A stretch of 64,000 bases of DNA from Ketobacter sp. MCCC 1A13808 (GCF_009746715.1 NZ_VRKW01000012.1:1-64000), one strand, 5' to 3'; counted from the stretch's first letter, positions 8,150 through 18,185 are shown. Numbers and translations are program-made. The notes: generated from the sequence alone by a model not told the origin.

Positions 8150-9041
8150 CGCGTTTCTTGGCTCGTGGGTGGGCCTGGTCATACACATTGGCCAGGTGTT
8201 GAAAATCCAGGTGGGTATAAATTTGGGTGGTGGAAATGTCGGCGTGGCCCAGTAATTCCTGCACGCTGCGCAGATCACCGCTGGATTCCAGAATATGACT
8301 GGCGAAAGAATGGCGCAATAGGTGTGGGTGCAGGTTTCGGTCGATGCCCTGCTTAATACCCCACTGTTTAAATCGTTTCTGCACGGTGGACGGGTGCAGT
8401 GGTGTGCCACGCTTGCTGACAAATAGGCTGGTGTCTTGCGGTGCGAACTGATCCCTGAGTGCGAGCCAGTCTTGCAAAGCTTGTAGAGCCAAACGCCCAA
8501 CCGGAACCACTCGCTCTTTATTGCCTTTTCCCAATACTCTCACGGTGGCCTCGGACCAATCCAGATGTTCTATTTTTAGTTGCAGCAACTCACTTAAACG
8601 TAAGCCGGAGGAGTAAAATAATTCCAGGATGGCACGATCCCGGATCGACAACGGATCGCGTTCATCAATTTGCATTAGTTGTTGTACCTGATCCACATCC
8701 AGCGTGTGCGGTAGTCTCTTTTCCCCTTTGGGTGCCCGAATACCTTGAGCGGGATTGTGCTGCGCCTGCTTGTTTTGTATCAAATAGCGATAGAGTCCGC
8801 GCAGGCTGGCCAGCAGTCGTTGCAAACTTTTGCTCTTACTGCCTTTGCGGTGACGTTCTGCAACCAGCATGCGAATGTGTTGCGGTGTAATTTCATTCAC
8901 GTCAGGGAGGGATTGTTTGTTGGCAAATTCAACCAGGTGTTGAAGATCCCGGCGATAAGCCAGAACGGTGTGTTCAGACAGCATGCGCTGCAGCTGCAAG
9001 TGATTGAGATACCGGTCAATGCTTGCTTGCAGCATGGGCAT
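8142..9041 (-). CDS. xerC: Tyrosine recombinase XerC
   Basis: This 299-residue site-specific recombinase resolves chromosome dimers at dif together with XerD. It has the N-terminal SAM-like DNA-binding domain (about 5-90) and the catalytic domain with R148 (GLRLSEL), K172 (GKGNKE), H240 and R243 (HPHLLRHSF), H266 (LLGHADI) and nucleophile Y275 (IYTHLDF). All active-site residues are present. The location next to dapF and DUF484 is the standard one for xerC and separates it from xerD and from phage integrases. It starts 5 bp after the DUF484 stop. Confidence 0.97.
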   Translation of the reverse strand: MPMLQASIDRYLNHLQLQRMLSEHTVLAYRRDLQHLVEFANKQSLPDVNEITPQHIRMLVAERHRKGSKSKSLQRLLASLRGLYRYLIQNKQAQHNPAQGIRAPKGEKRLPHTLDVDQVQQLMQIDERDPLSIRDRAILELFYSSGLRLSELLQLKIEHLDWSEATVRVLGKGNKERVVPVGRLALQALQDWLALRDQFAPQDTSLFVSKRGTPLHPSTVQKRFKQWGIKQGIDRNLHPHLLRHSFASHILESSGDLRSVQELLGHADISTTQIYTHLDFQHLANVYDQAHPRAKKRDD

Positions 9042-9046
9042 GCGGA

Positions 9047-9742
9047 TTAGGCCAGCAGGTGGAGCAGGCGTCGGCTCAGTATATCGCCGATGTAGCGGGC
9101 AAATGCGGTGTCCATATTGGAATTAAAATGGCCCGGATCGGTGCTGCCAATGGCAAGTAGCCCTAAATCCTGATTGTAATGCAACGGGATCAGAATGGCC
9201 GAGCCCTCACTTTGGGAGTAACCCGGAAATAGAAAAGACATTTCCGTTTTACGGAGTGTGGTGCAGATTATGCGATTGCCGCGCAGCAAATCCCGCAACG
9301 ATACCTGAAGATCCCGCGGACTGCTCAGGGTGATGTGGGTTGCAGGCGTTGCAGCGGATTTATAGACAAACAGATTGGCATGCTCAAGCTCGAATTCCAG
9401 CGCCAATACTTGTTTCAGATTGGCACCCAATTCGTTCAGACTGTTGGCTTCCAGCAGGCTTAGGCCAAGGTTTTTAATTTGGCCGAACAATTTATCATTG
9501 TCGCGGGCTATGCCCACCAGCTCGTTGAGTTTGTGGCGCAGCTCGGTGTTGCGAGAGCGCAGAACGCTGGCCTGACGTTCCAACAACGACGCCGCATTGG
9601 CGGGCGCGTGGGGCAGCTCCATGTCGTAAAGAATGTCGGGTCGATTGACAAAAAAGTCAGAGTGGCTGCGCAGGTAATTTGCGACGTCGGCAGCGGTCAG
9701 TTCAATTTCTTGTTGTTGTCGTTCTGCAGTTGATTCAGTCAT
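9047..9742 (-). CDS. DUF484 family protein
   Basis: This 231-residue protein is of the DUF484 (YigA) family, which has a GAF-like fold and is found between dapF and xerC in gammaproteobacteria. The conserved opening [19 protein letters not shown] (about residues 20-38) and [14 protein letters not shown] are present, followed by a coiled coil and a GAF-like domain ending GDILSRRLL. The role is not established. Its start overlaps the dapF stop by 4 bp (ATGA), so the two are co-translated. Confidence 0.92.
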   Translation of the reverse strand: MTESTAERQQQEIELTAADVANYLRSHSDFFVNRPDILYDMELPHAPANAASLLERQASVLRSRNTELRHKLNELVGIARDNDKLFGQIKNLGLSLLEANSLNELGANLKQVLALEFELEHANLFVYKSAATPATHITLSSPRDLQVSLRDLLRGNRIICTTLRKTEMSFLFPGYSQSEGSAILIPLHYNQDLGLLAIGSTDPGHFNSNMDTAFARYIGDILSRRLLHLLA

Positions 9743-10569
9743 AGAAAGTAGGTTCCATCGTACACGGTGGTAGCCGGACCGGTCATCAGTACCGGGTGGC
9801 CTTCACCTTGCCATTCGATTTGCAGCTCACCCCCCGGCAAGCTGACAGTGACGTTATTATCAACAAGATTAGCAGCTATTGACGCAACTGCAGCAGCGCA
9901 GGCGCCGGTACCGCACGCACGGGTTTCTCCGACCCCCCGTTCGTAAACGCGCAAACGAATATTCTGCCGGTCGACCACCTGGCAAAAGCCAATGTTGGCT
10001 TTGTTCGGAAAGCGGGGGTGGGCCTCCAGTTTCGGCCCAAGCTCGTTGACCGGCGCGCTGTCCACATCAAATACCTGCAATACGCCGTGGGGATTGCCCA
10101 TGGACAGGCAGGCCAGTTCAATGATGTTGCTTTCCACATTGAATTTATATTTTGGATGGCGTTTTTCAGCTTGCAGTGGAATTCGATCCGGCTCAAAAAC
10201 CGGTGCGCCCATATCGACGGTAACCAGGTTCCCACTGAGTAGGCGCAATTCAATTTTACCGGTATTGGTTTTAACGGGAATCACGTCTTTATAGGTCAGG
10301 CCCTTGTCCCGCACAAAACGGGCAAAGCAGCGGGCTCCGTTTCCGCACTGTTCCACTTCGCTGCCGTCAGCATTAAAAATACGGTAAGTGAAATCAACAT
10401 CCGGCGAGGTCGGCGGCGAGACTAACAAAAGCTGATCGAAGCCCACGCCAGTATGGCGGTCCGACAAACGCCGTATCTGATCGCTGTTGAGCTGTATATT
10501 CTGGGTGACCTGGTTGATCACCATAAAGTCATTACCCAGGCCGTGCATTTTGGTAAATTCCAGTTTCAT
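9739..10569 (-). CDS. dapF: Diaminopimelate epimerase
   Basis: This 276-residue PLP-independent epimerase converts LL- to meso-diaminopimelate for lysine and peptidoglycan. The two catalytic cysteines are visible: C75 in [10 protein letters not shown] and C219 in [11 protein letters not shown]. The N-terminal KMHGLGNDF and the MGNPHGV motif are standard. Length is normal. It lies 5 bp after lysA, the next enzyme in lysine synthesis, in one operon. Confidence 0.98.
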   Translation of the reverse strand: MKLEFTKMHGLGNDFMVINQVTQNIQLNSDQIRRLSDRHTGVGFDQLLLVSPPTSPDVDFTYRIFNADGSEVEQCGNGARCFARFVRDKGLTYKDVIPVKTNTGKIELRLLSGNLVTVDMGAPVFEPDRIPLQAEKRHPKYKFNVESNIIELACLSMGNPHGVLQVFDVDSAPVNELGPKLEAHPRFPNKANIGFCQVVDRQNIRLRVYERGVGETRACGTGACAAAVASIAANLVDNNVTVSLPGGELQIEWQGEGHPVLMTGPATTVYDGTYFL

Positions 10570-10574
10570 AAGGC

Positions 10575-11819
10575 TCAGGGTACCAGAGATTCAAGGGCAA
10601 GTTGATCTTCGTAGGTTTCCCGCCGCCGTACCGTATAAAAAGCGTCTCCGTCCACCATGACTTCGGCAGCCCGGTTGCGGGAGTTGTAATTCGAACTCAT
10701 TACAAAACCATAGGCTCCGGCGGAACAGATCGCCAGTAAATCTCCTGGCGCAATGGACAGTTCACGGTCTTTACCCAGGAAATCTCCGGTTTCACATACC
10801 GGCCCCACAATATCGTAGGATTGTGTTTGCCCTGCGCGGGGGGTCACCGGGATGATGTTTTGCCAGGCACTGTACAGTGAAGGCCGGATCAGATCGTTCA
10901 TTGCCCCATCCACCACCGCAAAGTGTTTCGCCTCGGTGGATTTCAGGAGTAACACTCGGGTGAGCATAATACCGGCGTTAGCAGCGATAGCCCGGCCTGG
11001 TTCCATCAGTATTTTGATCTTGCGCGACCCCAGTTTTTCCAGCAAAGCACTGACGTAGTCGCCGGGAGTCGGCGGCTGTTCATCGCGGTAACGCACACCG
11101 AGACCACCACCGATATCCATATGTTCCAGCTGAATGCCTTTGGCGCCGAGTTCGTCGATGCGATCCAGCAATCGGTCCAGCGCATCCATAAACGGGGTCA
11201 CGGAGGTGAGCTGAGAGCCGATATGGCAATCAATGCCGGTGACTTTAATGTTGGGTAATTCCGCCGCGCGTTCGAATACAGTAATGGCGCGGTCGATGTC
11301 GATACCGAATTTGTTTTCTTTCAGGCCGGTGGAAATATAGGGGTGGGTCTGAGCATCGACATCCGGGTTTACGCGCAGGGAAACCGGCGCGATTTTGCCC
11401 ATCTCACCCGCTACCCCATTGAGTGTTTCCAGTTCGGCTTCGGATTCCACGTTAAAGCAGTAGACCCCCACTTGCAGCGCGCGGCGCATTTCTTCCGGTA
11501 ATTTTCCGACTCCGGAAAAGACCACTTTGCCTGCATCGCCGCCCGCCTTGAGTACCCGCTCCAGTTCTCCTTGAGATACGATATCGAAGCCCGCGCCTTG
11601 TTGCGCCAGCACGTTTAGCACCGCTAGGTTGGAGTTAGCTTTGACTGCGTAGCAGATCAGGTGTGGATGCGTGCCAAAGGCTTCGTCGAACGCCTGCCAG
11701 TGGTTTTCCAGGGCTTGCCTGGAATAGACGTAACAAGGACTGCCTACGGCATCTGCGATGCGGTTAACGGCAACCTGTTCAGCGAAAAGCGTTTGGTTCT
11801 GGTAGTGAAATTGGCTCAT
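10575..11819 (-). CDS. lysA: Diaminopimelate decarboxylase
   Basis: This 414-residue fold-III PLP enzyme carries out the last step of lysine synthesis. The PLP lysine is K60 (ICYAVKAN), followed by the TIM-barrel motifs [16 protein letters not shown] and MEPGRAI, and CETGDF with the conserved cysteine from the second subunit. The C-terminal [14 protein letters not shown] is complete. The start overlaps the lptM stop by 4 bp. It sits between lptM and dapF in the common gammaproteobacterial order. Confidence 0.98.
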   Translation of the reverse strand: MSQFHYQNQTLFAEQVAVNRIADAVGSPCYVYSRQALENHWQAFDEAFGTHPHLICYAVKANSNLAVLNVLAQQGAGFDIVSQGELERVLKAGGDAGKVVFSGVGKLPEEMRRALQVGVYCFNVESEAELETLNGVAGEMGKIAPVSLRVNPDVDAQTHPYISTGLKENKFGIDIDRAITVFERAAELPNIKVTGIDCHIGSQLTSVTPFMDALDRLLDRIDELGAKGIQLEHMDIGGGLGVRYRDEQPPTPGDYVSALLEKLGSRKIKILMEPGRAIAANAGIMLTRVLLLKSTEAKHFAVVDGAMNDLIRPSLYSAWQNIIPVTPRAGQTQSYDIVGPVCETGDFLGKDRELSIAPGDLLAICSAGAYGFVMSSNYNSRNRAAEVMVDGDAFYTVRRRETYEDQLALESLVP

Positions 11820-12082
11820 TCAGTGATCTCATCTGGCGTTGTCTCACGGGATTCTTGCTGGCTGTCGTGCAGGACTTCGGATGAATCACCCGGCTTCTCA
11901 TCGTTGGTTGCTGCCGCATCAGCTTTCGAATCAGCGTGTATCGCAGCACAGGTCGGGCACAGCTTCTCAGCTTTTGTCGGAGGCGGGTTATTGGGCATGT
12001 ACAGCGGCCCCTTTTGGCCACATGCAGAAATCAACCATATGCCGAAGGCCAGTAGTGCGAGCCTTGTAGCGAAGTTAAGCAT
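11816..12082 (-). CDS. lptM: LptM (YifL/LppL) small lipoprotein
   Basis: This 88-residue lipoprotein has a signal sequence ending in the lipobox LISAC and the family motif CGQKGPLYMP directly after the lipidated cysteine. LptM assists maturation and disulfide formation of LptD in the outer-membrane LPS transporter. The tail after residue 35 is acidic and low in complexity. It is the first gene of the lysA-dapF run; a TATAAT (12115-12120, minus strand) lies upstream as a possible -10 box. In many Pseudomonas the frataxin gene cyaY is close by; none is seen here. Confidence 0.88.
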   Translation of the reverse strand: MLNFATRLALLAFGIWLISACGQKGPLYMPNNPPPTKAEKLCPTCAAIHADSKADAAATNDEKPGDSSEVLHDSQQESRETTPDEITE

Positions 12083-12168
12083 TTCAGGGTTCCGTGAGTG
12101 GTAAAATTTGCGCCATTATACCCAGCGCCGGGGTCGGGCGCGAATGCCGGGTTTAAACGATTTGACTG

Positions 12169-12612
12169 TCAGTGAATGCCGTATTCAATTTCCCATTGTT
12201 GCAGCGTATGCAGCACCCGCTCCTTAAATTGTTCCGGGCTCGCGCTTGCGGCAGCCGGGTGACTGACGGGCAGCCGCACCGGTTTGCCGAGATGCTTTTG
12301 GGTCCAATCGCCGATTGCCATAATCAGCCCGATCAGATCCTTGCCGCGCCCGGTGAGGTAATACAGCTTGCGGCGCTTGTTCTGCGGATGGGGGATGGAG
12401 CGGACGATGTCATTATTCTGCAGTTTCTGCAGACGGTCACTGAGTATATTGCTGGCGATGCCTTCGTTCCCTTGCAGCAGCTCGTTGTATTCATGGCGTC
12501 CGAAAATCAGCAAATCCCGCACAATAAGCAGCGTCCAGTGATCGCCGACGATATCCAACCCACAGGCGATCGGACATTCGGAGCGCATTCTATGCTCTTT
12601 TTTTGAAGCCAT
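12169..12612 (-). CDS. HxlR-family transcriptional regulator
   Basis: This 147-residue winged-helix regulator is of the HxlR type: CPIACGLDIVGDHWTLLIVR near residues 14-33, then FGRHEYNELLQ, the recognition helix region ILSDRLQKLQ and the wing RRKLYYLTGRGKDL. The cysteines at the start of the domain are typical of thiol- or electrophile-sensing members. It is divergent from a glutathione transferase gene across about 130 bp that hold a perfect 9-bp inverted repeat. It therefore probably controls that gene and itself. Confidence 0.9.
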   Translation of the reverse strand: MASKKEHRMRSECPIACGLDIVGDHWTLLIVRDLLIFGRHEYNELLQGNEGIASNILSDRLQKLQNNDIVRSIPHPQNKRRKLYYLTGRGKDLIGLIMAIGDWTQKHLGKPVRLPVSHPAAASASPEQFKERVLHTLQQWEIEYGIH

Positions 12613-12642
12613 GGGCCGTCCCGATTGATGAAAGGCGTCATA

Positions 12643-12702
12643 TTACTTGCAAAATGCAATCGATGGAAGTAGCCTTCAATTCAGCTTGTATAATGCAAGT
12701 AA
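12643..12702. promoter_or_regulatory. Inverted repeat between hxlR-like and gst
   Basis: TTACTTGCA (12643-12651) and TGCAAGTAA (12694-12702) are perfect 9-bp inverted copies separated by 42 bp. The right copy overlaps a TATAAT (12689-12694) facing the transferase gene. Two spaced half-sites in a divergent promoter region suit an HxlR dimer operator. Binding is inferred. Confidence 0.55.
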
Positions 12703-12741
12703 CGGTTTCATTGGCCAGCGATAAACATGGAGCGAACGACA

Positions 12742-13368
12742 ATGTACAACATATACGGATTCGGCACTTTTAACCCGCTTAAAGTGGTTTTCACTGCCGA
12801 GGAATTGGGCCTGGAATACCAATTCCACCCGGTGGATCTGGCGAAAGGCGAAAACCGGCACCCGGACTATCTGGCAATTCATCCATTGGGAAAGATTCCG
12901 GCCCTGGAGCACAACGGTAATACGTTTATCGAGAGTGCCAGTATCTGCCGGTATATGGCAAATTGCAGTGGTCAGCAATTGTATTCTCAGGACCCGGTGG
13001 CAGCCGCGCAAATCGATCAGGTTATGGATTTGATGCAAACCCACATAGGCCGATGGCTGGGTGCATTCTTCTGGCAGGAAATCGTAATGCCAATGATGAA
13101 ACAGCAACCGGATCAGGCGGTATTGGCCGAAGCCAAGGGGTGGCTGGATAAACAATTACCGGTGATCGACGACATTCTGGCAAAGAAAGCCTTCCTGGGT
13201 GGTAGCCGTTTCAGTATTGCTGATACCTTTGCCTTTCCGCTGCTCAATACCTCGGAGATCACCAGTGTCGATCTCGGGCCTTACCAGCATATTCAACGTT
13301 GGTACGGTGAAATCAGTTCGCGTCCGGCGTTACAGCGAGCGAAACAACAGATCGGACAAATGAAGTAA
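12742..13368 (+). CDS. Glutathione S-transferase family protein
   Basis: This 208-residue cytosolic GST has an N-terminal thioredoxin-like domain with the cis-proline GKIPAL and the glutathione-binding ESASICRYMA (about residues 60-70), and an all-helical C-terminal domain with FSIADTFAFP. Length and layout are typical of theta/phi-like bacterial GSTs. The ATG at 12742 is preferred over 12727 because GGAG lies 9 bases before it and MYNIYGF starts the fold. The gene is divergent from an HxlR regulator and is probably induced by an electrophile. Confidence 0.9.
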   Translation: MYNIYGFGTFNPLKVVFTAEELGLEYQFHPVDLAKGENRHPDYLAIHPLGKIPALEHNGNTFIESASICRYMANCSGQQLYSQDPVAAAQIDQVMDLMQTHIGRWLGAFFWQEIVMPMMKQQPDQAVLAEAKGWLDKQLPVIDDILAKKAFLGGSRFSIADTFAFPLLNTSEITSVDLGPYQHIQRWYGEISSRPALQRAKQQIGQMK

Positions 13369-13384
13369 GCCGGCAGGGCCTTAC

Positions 13385-16237
13385 TCACGCCAGTCGCAAG
13401 GCGGAGTTGATTGCGCTTTCCAGCTTTTCTTTGTGCTGTAGAAACTGAACGGTTTGCAGTTGCTCGCCCTGGGGTAAGTCCAGCTGACTGAGGTCCAGGT
13501 CAGTGATGTAGCAGGGGTATTGTTCACGGTTGCGTCGCAGGGATGCGATGTAACCGGCCACGGCGGCAAACAACGCATCACCGTACTCCAGTTGCGAGAA
13601 TTCCTGGTTGTCACAATAGATGGTGTAGAACACATCGCCAAAGGTGCCGGTCTGGGCAATGGCTTGAATACTGTGATGCTCCTCGTCATGCTCCAGGGCT
13701 TTAAATTCTTTGCGCCTGGTTTGCATATCGCCACGACGGTTACGGGAGATGTAGTAATAGGCCACTTTTTGTGAAGGGATGTCGTCCTTGCGGTCCAGCG
13801 TGCTGCGCCTGAGTTGTATGTTTTCCAGAAAATGCCGAATCGGGTTAAGTACGGTTTTTTCATCAAAATAGTTTTTCTGGGTAAAGAAAATAGACCCCAG
13901 TTCGTCGTGTATAAATATATCGGCCTGATCACCATTGCTTTGATAGAACGCTTGAATACGGCCCGGCGCCCCCATCTTGGCCACCATGCGCAAGGGGTGT
14001 TTCACCAAGGCATTACGGTCCACGACGATTTGGCTGTATTGGGGTTGCGACTCGCCCAGCGCTTCAATCAGGTCTTTATAATTGCGCATTCCCCGCACAT
14101 AAGGTGTGTTACGGCGGAACTGCAGCATATAAATAAACTGTTCGATTTCCAGAATGTAACGGGTGTCCAGGCTACGGGTGCCACTGTAATAGCATGAGAT
14201 TATATCCCGAAATAATTCTTCCACTCGCAGTGCGATGGCGCTGGCGCGGCTGGGGCAGTAGCAGCGAACGTCCAGTCGCGGCAACGGAATCGAACCATCG
14301 GGGGGGATTTGGCGCATATAATGAACCAGGCAATCGATGAGCGCGTTTTCCCCGGAGTAGTGACTGCAAATAATTTCACCCCAGCTATTAAAAGTCACCT
14401 GATCGACGGTGATGGCCAGGTTGTGATGAAAGGCGCTGTAACTGAGTGCGTCACTTTGATCCGACAGGCGGTGGATGCCTTTTAGGGTCATGGGCCGCAT
14501 CGGGTCGATACCGGCATTGATATACAGGGTGATTTTGGTGGGAAACGCGGAGTGATCAAAATTTTGCTGCGGTGCGTAAGGCAGCGTTTCACCGTGAATC
14601 TGAAAGAAAGATTGTACGGTTTGTTGTAATTCGTGCTCAGTCATATCGGTGTCGTTGTCTTCTACCGATAAGCGAGTGGTTTGATCCAGCAGTTTATTGA
14701 AATAGCACCAGGAGATTAATTCGATAATACTACGGCCTTTCTTGGTTGGCTCGCGACCACGGGCTTCGCGCTCTTTGAGATAACCTGAAAACACCGCCCA
14801 GTAATTATTGATGCCATGTTCTTCATCGCGCACGTAATGAAACGATAAATGTTCTTCTACCAGGCTGGCTGTAATACCAGGGTTAACCAGTTCGATTTTG
14901 CCTCCTTTGCGCTCGAATGCGGCGTACAGCTTCCGCCCCAGAATGTTCATGTCTTCCTGTTTGATTAAGGCTTCGATGTTATTTTCACGCGCAAAACTGG
15001 AGAGAAAGCGATAGCTGTGGTTTAGCTCCTGTACCAGCTCCTGGCGTTCCATGCTGACGCGGTTTACTTTCCAATAGCGTCGATCATCCAGTTGCTGAAT
15101 GTAATTCTCGTTCCAGCCCCACTCCCGCACCAGGCGCAGCATCACTTGACGTCGCCAATTGGTCATAACCTGATTGGGGGTTCGGCTAAGACTTTCATTG
15201 ACCTTGAAATAGAAACAGTGGCGGATCAGCTCAAGGCGCCGTAGCTCCTTACGTTCGATCAAATAATTCTCGATTTTACGGTACAGCATTACATAAGGAT
15301 CAAGTTCATCCAGGTCCAGGTTGCCGGCATACACTTTCTTTTTATAGACGATGCTCAGGCTTTCTACATTGGGGTATTCGCTGGCGTAGACTTCCGTTAG
15401 CACTATTTTGATAACGGATTTATAAGGCGAATCAATGCCCTTATACAGTTGCCACATACCGGCGCCGATAAACTCTCCAGCTGGAAAATCGGAGATACCG
15501 CCGAAGTCAACACAGTCGTCAGGCTTTAAAAAGCGCTTCCTAAGCAGCATGTCGGCAATTTCTGTGTATCTGTTTTCATCGTAGGCCGGGATCATCCACC
15601 ATAAAGGATAGCGACCGGCCACCATGATGCTGGTGCGATAAAACTCATCCAGCAACAGGTAGTGCTGGGCGCTGCCACAGTCTTCACCGGACAAATCGCT
15701 GCGCACACCGTTGCGGAACTTGATTGGATCCATCAAAAAGAAATGCACTTCCAAGCCGATGGAGTCAGCCCAGACTTCAATGCCATGTAACTTGTCCTGC
15801 AACTCATCAACGGCTCCCTGGCTTAAGGCCGGGTCATAGCAGATCCAGATATCCATATCACTGGTATCCGAATGGGCAACGGTGCCGGTGCTGCCCATTA
15901 AGAAGATACTGAAAATTCGTTCTTGCTGCAGTGGGCGTTTGCGGTAGGCAAAACTTCGGGAAATGCTGCTGGCGGCACGCAGGTTGGCTTTGTTGGGGGT
16001 GAAGCCGCACACACCATTCGGTGTGCTACCTGAAACGTAGCCCGGTAATGATGGGTGGTTGATATGTAGTAGTAGCGGCAGTGACTCCAGGAACATACGG
16101 TGCCGCACGCTCAGCGTAGACAGCATCCGCTCCAAACGACCGTGATTGACCTCTAAGAAGCGTTCTCTTAATTGTTTCAGTAACTTGCGGTCTATACCTT
16201 CCTGCAGATCCGGCGCAATTTCTTTTGGTTGCGTCAT
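13385..16237 (-). CDS. cyaA: Class I adenylate cyclase
   Basis: This 950-residue enterobacterial-type (class I) cyclase makes cAMP. The N-terminal catalytic half has the nucleotidyltransferase signature GSTGTV (115-120) with D127 and D129 (DMDIWIC); the usual family form is GSTSSI, so this site varies slightly. The C-terminal half is the regulatory region. The frame is open to 16399, but the ATG at 16237 begins the family-like MTQPKEI. It is convergent with the GST gene and divergent from pldA. In Pseudomonas cyaA also lies between lysA and argH. Confidence 0.95.
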   Translation of the reverse strand: MTQPKEIAPDLQEGIDRKLLKQLRERFLEVNHGRLERMLSTLSVRHRMFLESLPLLLHINHPSLPGYVSGSTPNGVCGFTPNKANLRAASSISRSFAYRKRPLQQERIFSIFLMGSTGTVAHSDTSDMDIWICYDPALSQGAVDELQDKLHGIEVWADSIGLEVHFFLMDPIKFRNGVRSDLSGEDCGSAQHYLLLDEFYRTSIMVAGRYPLWWMIPAYDENRYTEIADMLLRKRFLKPDDCVDFGGISDFPAGEFIGAGMWQLYKGIDSPYKSVIKIVLTEVYASEYPNVESLSIVYKKKVYAGNLDLDELDPYVMLYRKIENYLIERKELRRLELIRHCFYFKVNESLSRTPNQVMTNWRRQVMLRLVREWGWNENYIQQLDDRRYWKVNRVSMERQELVQELNHSYRFLSSFARENNIEALIKQEDMNILGRKLYAAFERKGGKIELVNPGITASLVEEHLSFHYVRDEEHGINNYWAVFSGYLKEREARGREPTKKGRSIIELISWCYFNKLLDQTTRLSVEDNDTDMTEHELQQTVQSFFQIHGETLPYAPQQNFDHSAFPTKITLYINAGIDPMRPMTLKGIHRLSDQSDALSYSAFHHNLAITVDQVTFNSWGEIICSHYSGENALIDCLVHYMRQIPPDGSIPLPRLDVRCYCPSRASAIALRVEELFRDIISCYYSGTRSLDTRYILEIEQFIYMLQFRRNTPYVRGMRNYKDLIEALGESQPQYSQIVVDRNALVKHPLRMVAKMGAPGRIQAFYQSNGDQADIFIHDELGSIFFTQKNYFDEKTVLNPIRHFLENIQLRRSTLDRKDDIPSQKVAYYYISRNRRGDMQTRRKEFKALEHDEEHHSIQAIAQTGTFGDVFYTIYCDNQEFSQLEYGDALFAAVAGYIASLRRNREQYPCYITDLDLSQLDLPQGEQLQTVQFLQHKEKLESAINSALRLA

Positions 16238-16335
16238 GTTTATTAGTATAGGGGGAGTTTTCGAATTTGCTTGAAAAGGCCAAATACGCTGGGCTATTGT
16301 GTGCACCACAAAGACAAGTCGGCTTAGGTGGGACA

Positions 16336-17385
16336 ATGCTACGGGTACTAAACAAATTCGGTTGGGCAGTGGTGATAAGCACGTTGACGGGGACGGCATA
16401 CGCTCAGCCTTTGGCAGAATGTATGCAGGAGCAATTGAAGACGGCTATTCCCACAATGACCGTAGGGGAGATGAAGGCGGAGTGCGAGCAGATGCAGGTG
16501 GAGGCGCTGGAAAATGCCGATAAGCCGGATCAGGCCGAGCATCTGGAAGCCGTGCAGGAGGCCCAACCAGACGTGTCTGAAGCGAAAAAGCGCATGGCGA
16601 TGGAGCAGCGAACAGAATGGAATCCGTTTGTCATCACGCCACACCGCAGCAATTACATTTTGCCCTACACCTATATGAAGGAACCCAATCAGCAGGCCTA
16701 CAGCGCTGCATCGGAATTCGGTGAAATTGATAATGCCGAAGCCAAATTACAGGTCAGCCTGAAAGTACCGCTAAATTATGAAGATCTGTTTTTCAGTGGG
16801 GATGCGATCTATTTTGCATTTACCCTCACCGCTTTCTGGCAGGTATACAACGACGATATTTCAGCGCCGTTCCGTGAGACCAATTACAACCCCGAATTCT
16901 TTTACTTAACGCCGTTAACGTCCAGTTTTACGGGTGCCGATACGTTTTTAGCCGTGGGTCTTGAGCACCAATCGAATGGCCGCACCCAGTTGCTGAGCCG
17001 CAGTTGGAATAAGGTGTTTCTAAATTATATCTACGCTAAAGACAATTATCTGATTCAATTCAGACCGTGGTACCGCCTGCCCGAAGATGAGAAAGAGGAC
17101 CCATTGCAGGCCTCAGGGGATGATAATCCGGACATTTATAAATACATGGGTTACTTTGAGTTGACCGGTACCTGGGAGCAGAATGAATACGAGTTCTCGT
17201 TGATGTTGCGTAATAATATGAACTCACCGAATTACGGTGCCGTGGAATTAAATGCCAGTTTTCCGTTGTGGGGTCGTTTACGCGGGCTGGTGCAGTATTT
17301 CAATGGCTACGGTGAGAGCATGATTGATTATAATCACCGGGTTGAACGTCTGGGCATTGGTGTGCTGCTGACAGAGATGCTGTAA
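16336..17385 (+). CDS. pldA: Outer-membrane phospholipase A
   Basis: This 349-residue protein has a signal peptide ending AYA (residue 23), a helical N-terminal extension of about 75 residues, and a 12-strand barrel of the PldA family. The catalytic residues keep the known spacing: H211 and S213 in EHQSNGR and N225 at the end of LLSRSWN, matching His142/Ser144/Asn156 of the E. coli enzyme. The start at 16336 follows AGGTGGG. PldA removes phospholipids that reach the outer leaflet of the outer membrane. The acidic helical extension is longer than in E. coli. Confidence 0.9.
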   Translation: MLRVLNKFGWAVVISTLTGTAYAQPLAECMQEQLKTAIPTMTVGEMKAECEQMQVEALENADKPDQAEHLEAVQEAQPDVSEAKKRMAMEQRTEWNPFVITPHRSNYILPYTYMKEPNQQAYSAASEFGEIDNAEAKLQVSLKVPLNYEDLFFSGDAIYFAFTLTAFWQVYNDDISAPFRETNYNPEFFYLTPLTSSFTGADTFLAVGLEHQSNGRTQLLSRSWNKVFLNYIYAKDNYLIQFRPWYRLPEDEKEDPLQASGDDNPDIYKYMGYFELTGTWEQNEYEFSLMLRNNMNSPNYGAVELNASFPLWGRLRGLVQYFNGYGESMIDYNHRVERLGIGVLLTEML

Positions 17386-17410
17386 GCAGCTTGCTTTAAA
17401 GACAACCCGT

Positions 17411-18013
17411 CTAGTTTTCCTCGGCGGTTGGTGGCGTGACTCCGGGCGGGTAATTTGCCAGGATAGCCGCGACTGCTGCTGACGCTTTCTCTGTGCGTTC
17501 CGTTACCGTCATGCTGTCGGCTGCGGTGGTGGTGATTTTACTGCTGGTGGAGCCGCGCCATTTTAATGTGTTGGTAGCGGGATCGATAACATCAATCATC
17601 AATGTGCCTTTGGTGTATTCCACGACTTCGGTGCTGCTCATCATCATTGGCGCATAGAAACAGCGATAACAGCCGCCATAACCGTAGAACGAGTTATAGG
17701 TACTATAAGTTCGATAATCCTGCTGCGCCTCTGTGGTCGCAAAAAAGCTGATCCAGATATCGGCTTTATCTTTGTCTGTTTCCACAAACCCACGCAGCTT
17801 CAGTTGTGCTCTTAACGCTTTCTCTATACGGCCTTTCGTGATGTCGTTGCGGGTGGTTTTTATGTCGTCCGGTTGTGTTAGGGCGTATTGTCGCTTGTTT
17901 TCAAATGAGTACTGCTCGTCATAGTCGGTGCTGACCCGCAGTGAGGTGGCGCACCCGCTGGCCAACAATGTAAAACCGATCATATTGAGTATAAGTAATC
18001 TGTAATAAGTCAT
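17411..18013 (-). CDS. DUF4136-type lipoprotein
   Basis: This protein of about 200 residues has a signal peptide and lipobox LLASGC (Cys near residue 21). The mature part fits DUF4136: an opening VSTDYDEQYSFENKRQYAL, then the ADIWISF and DVIDPATNTLKWRGS motifs. The start ATG at 18013 is the first that gives a lipoprotein signal; the frame is open to 18196. A Tyr/Gly-rich stretch (YGYGGCYRC) is unusual. Function unknown; it is probably anchored in the outer membrane. It is divergent from the two-component regulator at 18186. Confidence 0.82.
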   Translation of the reverse strand: MTYYRLLILNMIGFTLLASGCATSLRVSTDYDEQYSFENKRQYALTQPDDIKTTRNDITKGRIEKALRAQLKLRGFVETDKDKADIWISFFATTEAQQDYRTYSTYNSFYGYGGCYRCFYAPMMMSSTEVVEYTKGTLMIDVIDPATNTLKWRGSTSSKITTTAADSMTVTERTEKASAAVAAILANYPPGVTPPTAEEN

Positions 18014-18111
18014 GAGAACGCACTCTTGTGGGCCTGAAATAACAGTCTCTATGATCCGACGATCAGTGCAAAATGACAAGTCGGACCTAACCGGGCGTGG
18101 TTTGCTGCTGT

Positions 18112-18137
18112 GTGAGGATTTTGTGACATGTTTGAGG
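18112..18137 (+). promoter_or_regulatory. 11-bp repeats upstream of the regulator gene
   Basis: GTGAGGATTTT (18112-18122), GTGACATGTTT (18123-18133) and a degenerate GAGG copy at 18134 stand exactly 11 bp apart, 50-75 bp before the response-regulator start. The spacing suits head-to-tail binding by OmpR/PhoB-type regulators, and the same motif recurs at 20496. Autoregulation is inferred. Confidence 0.55.
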
Positions 18138-18185
18138 TAAAAAGGTTCTCTCAGCCCCGGTTTCGGGCCTACACAGGATGAAACA

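Noticed and set aside
8142-9041. Phage or integron integrase
   Set aside because: Its position with dapF and DUF484, and its full match to XerC, mark it as the chromosomal recombinase.
12676-13155. 159-codon open frame on the minus strand
   Set aside because: It is antisense to the clear GST gene and has no family features.
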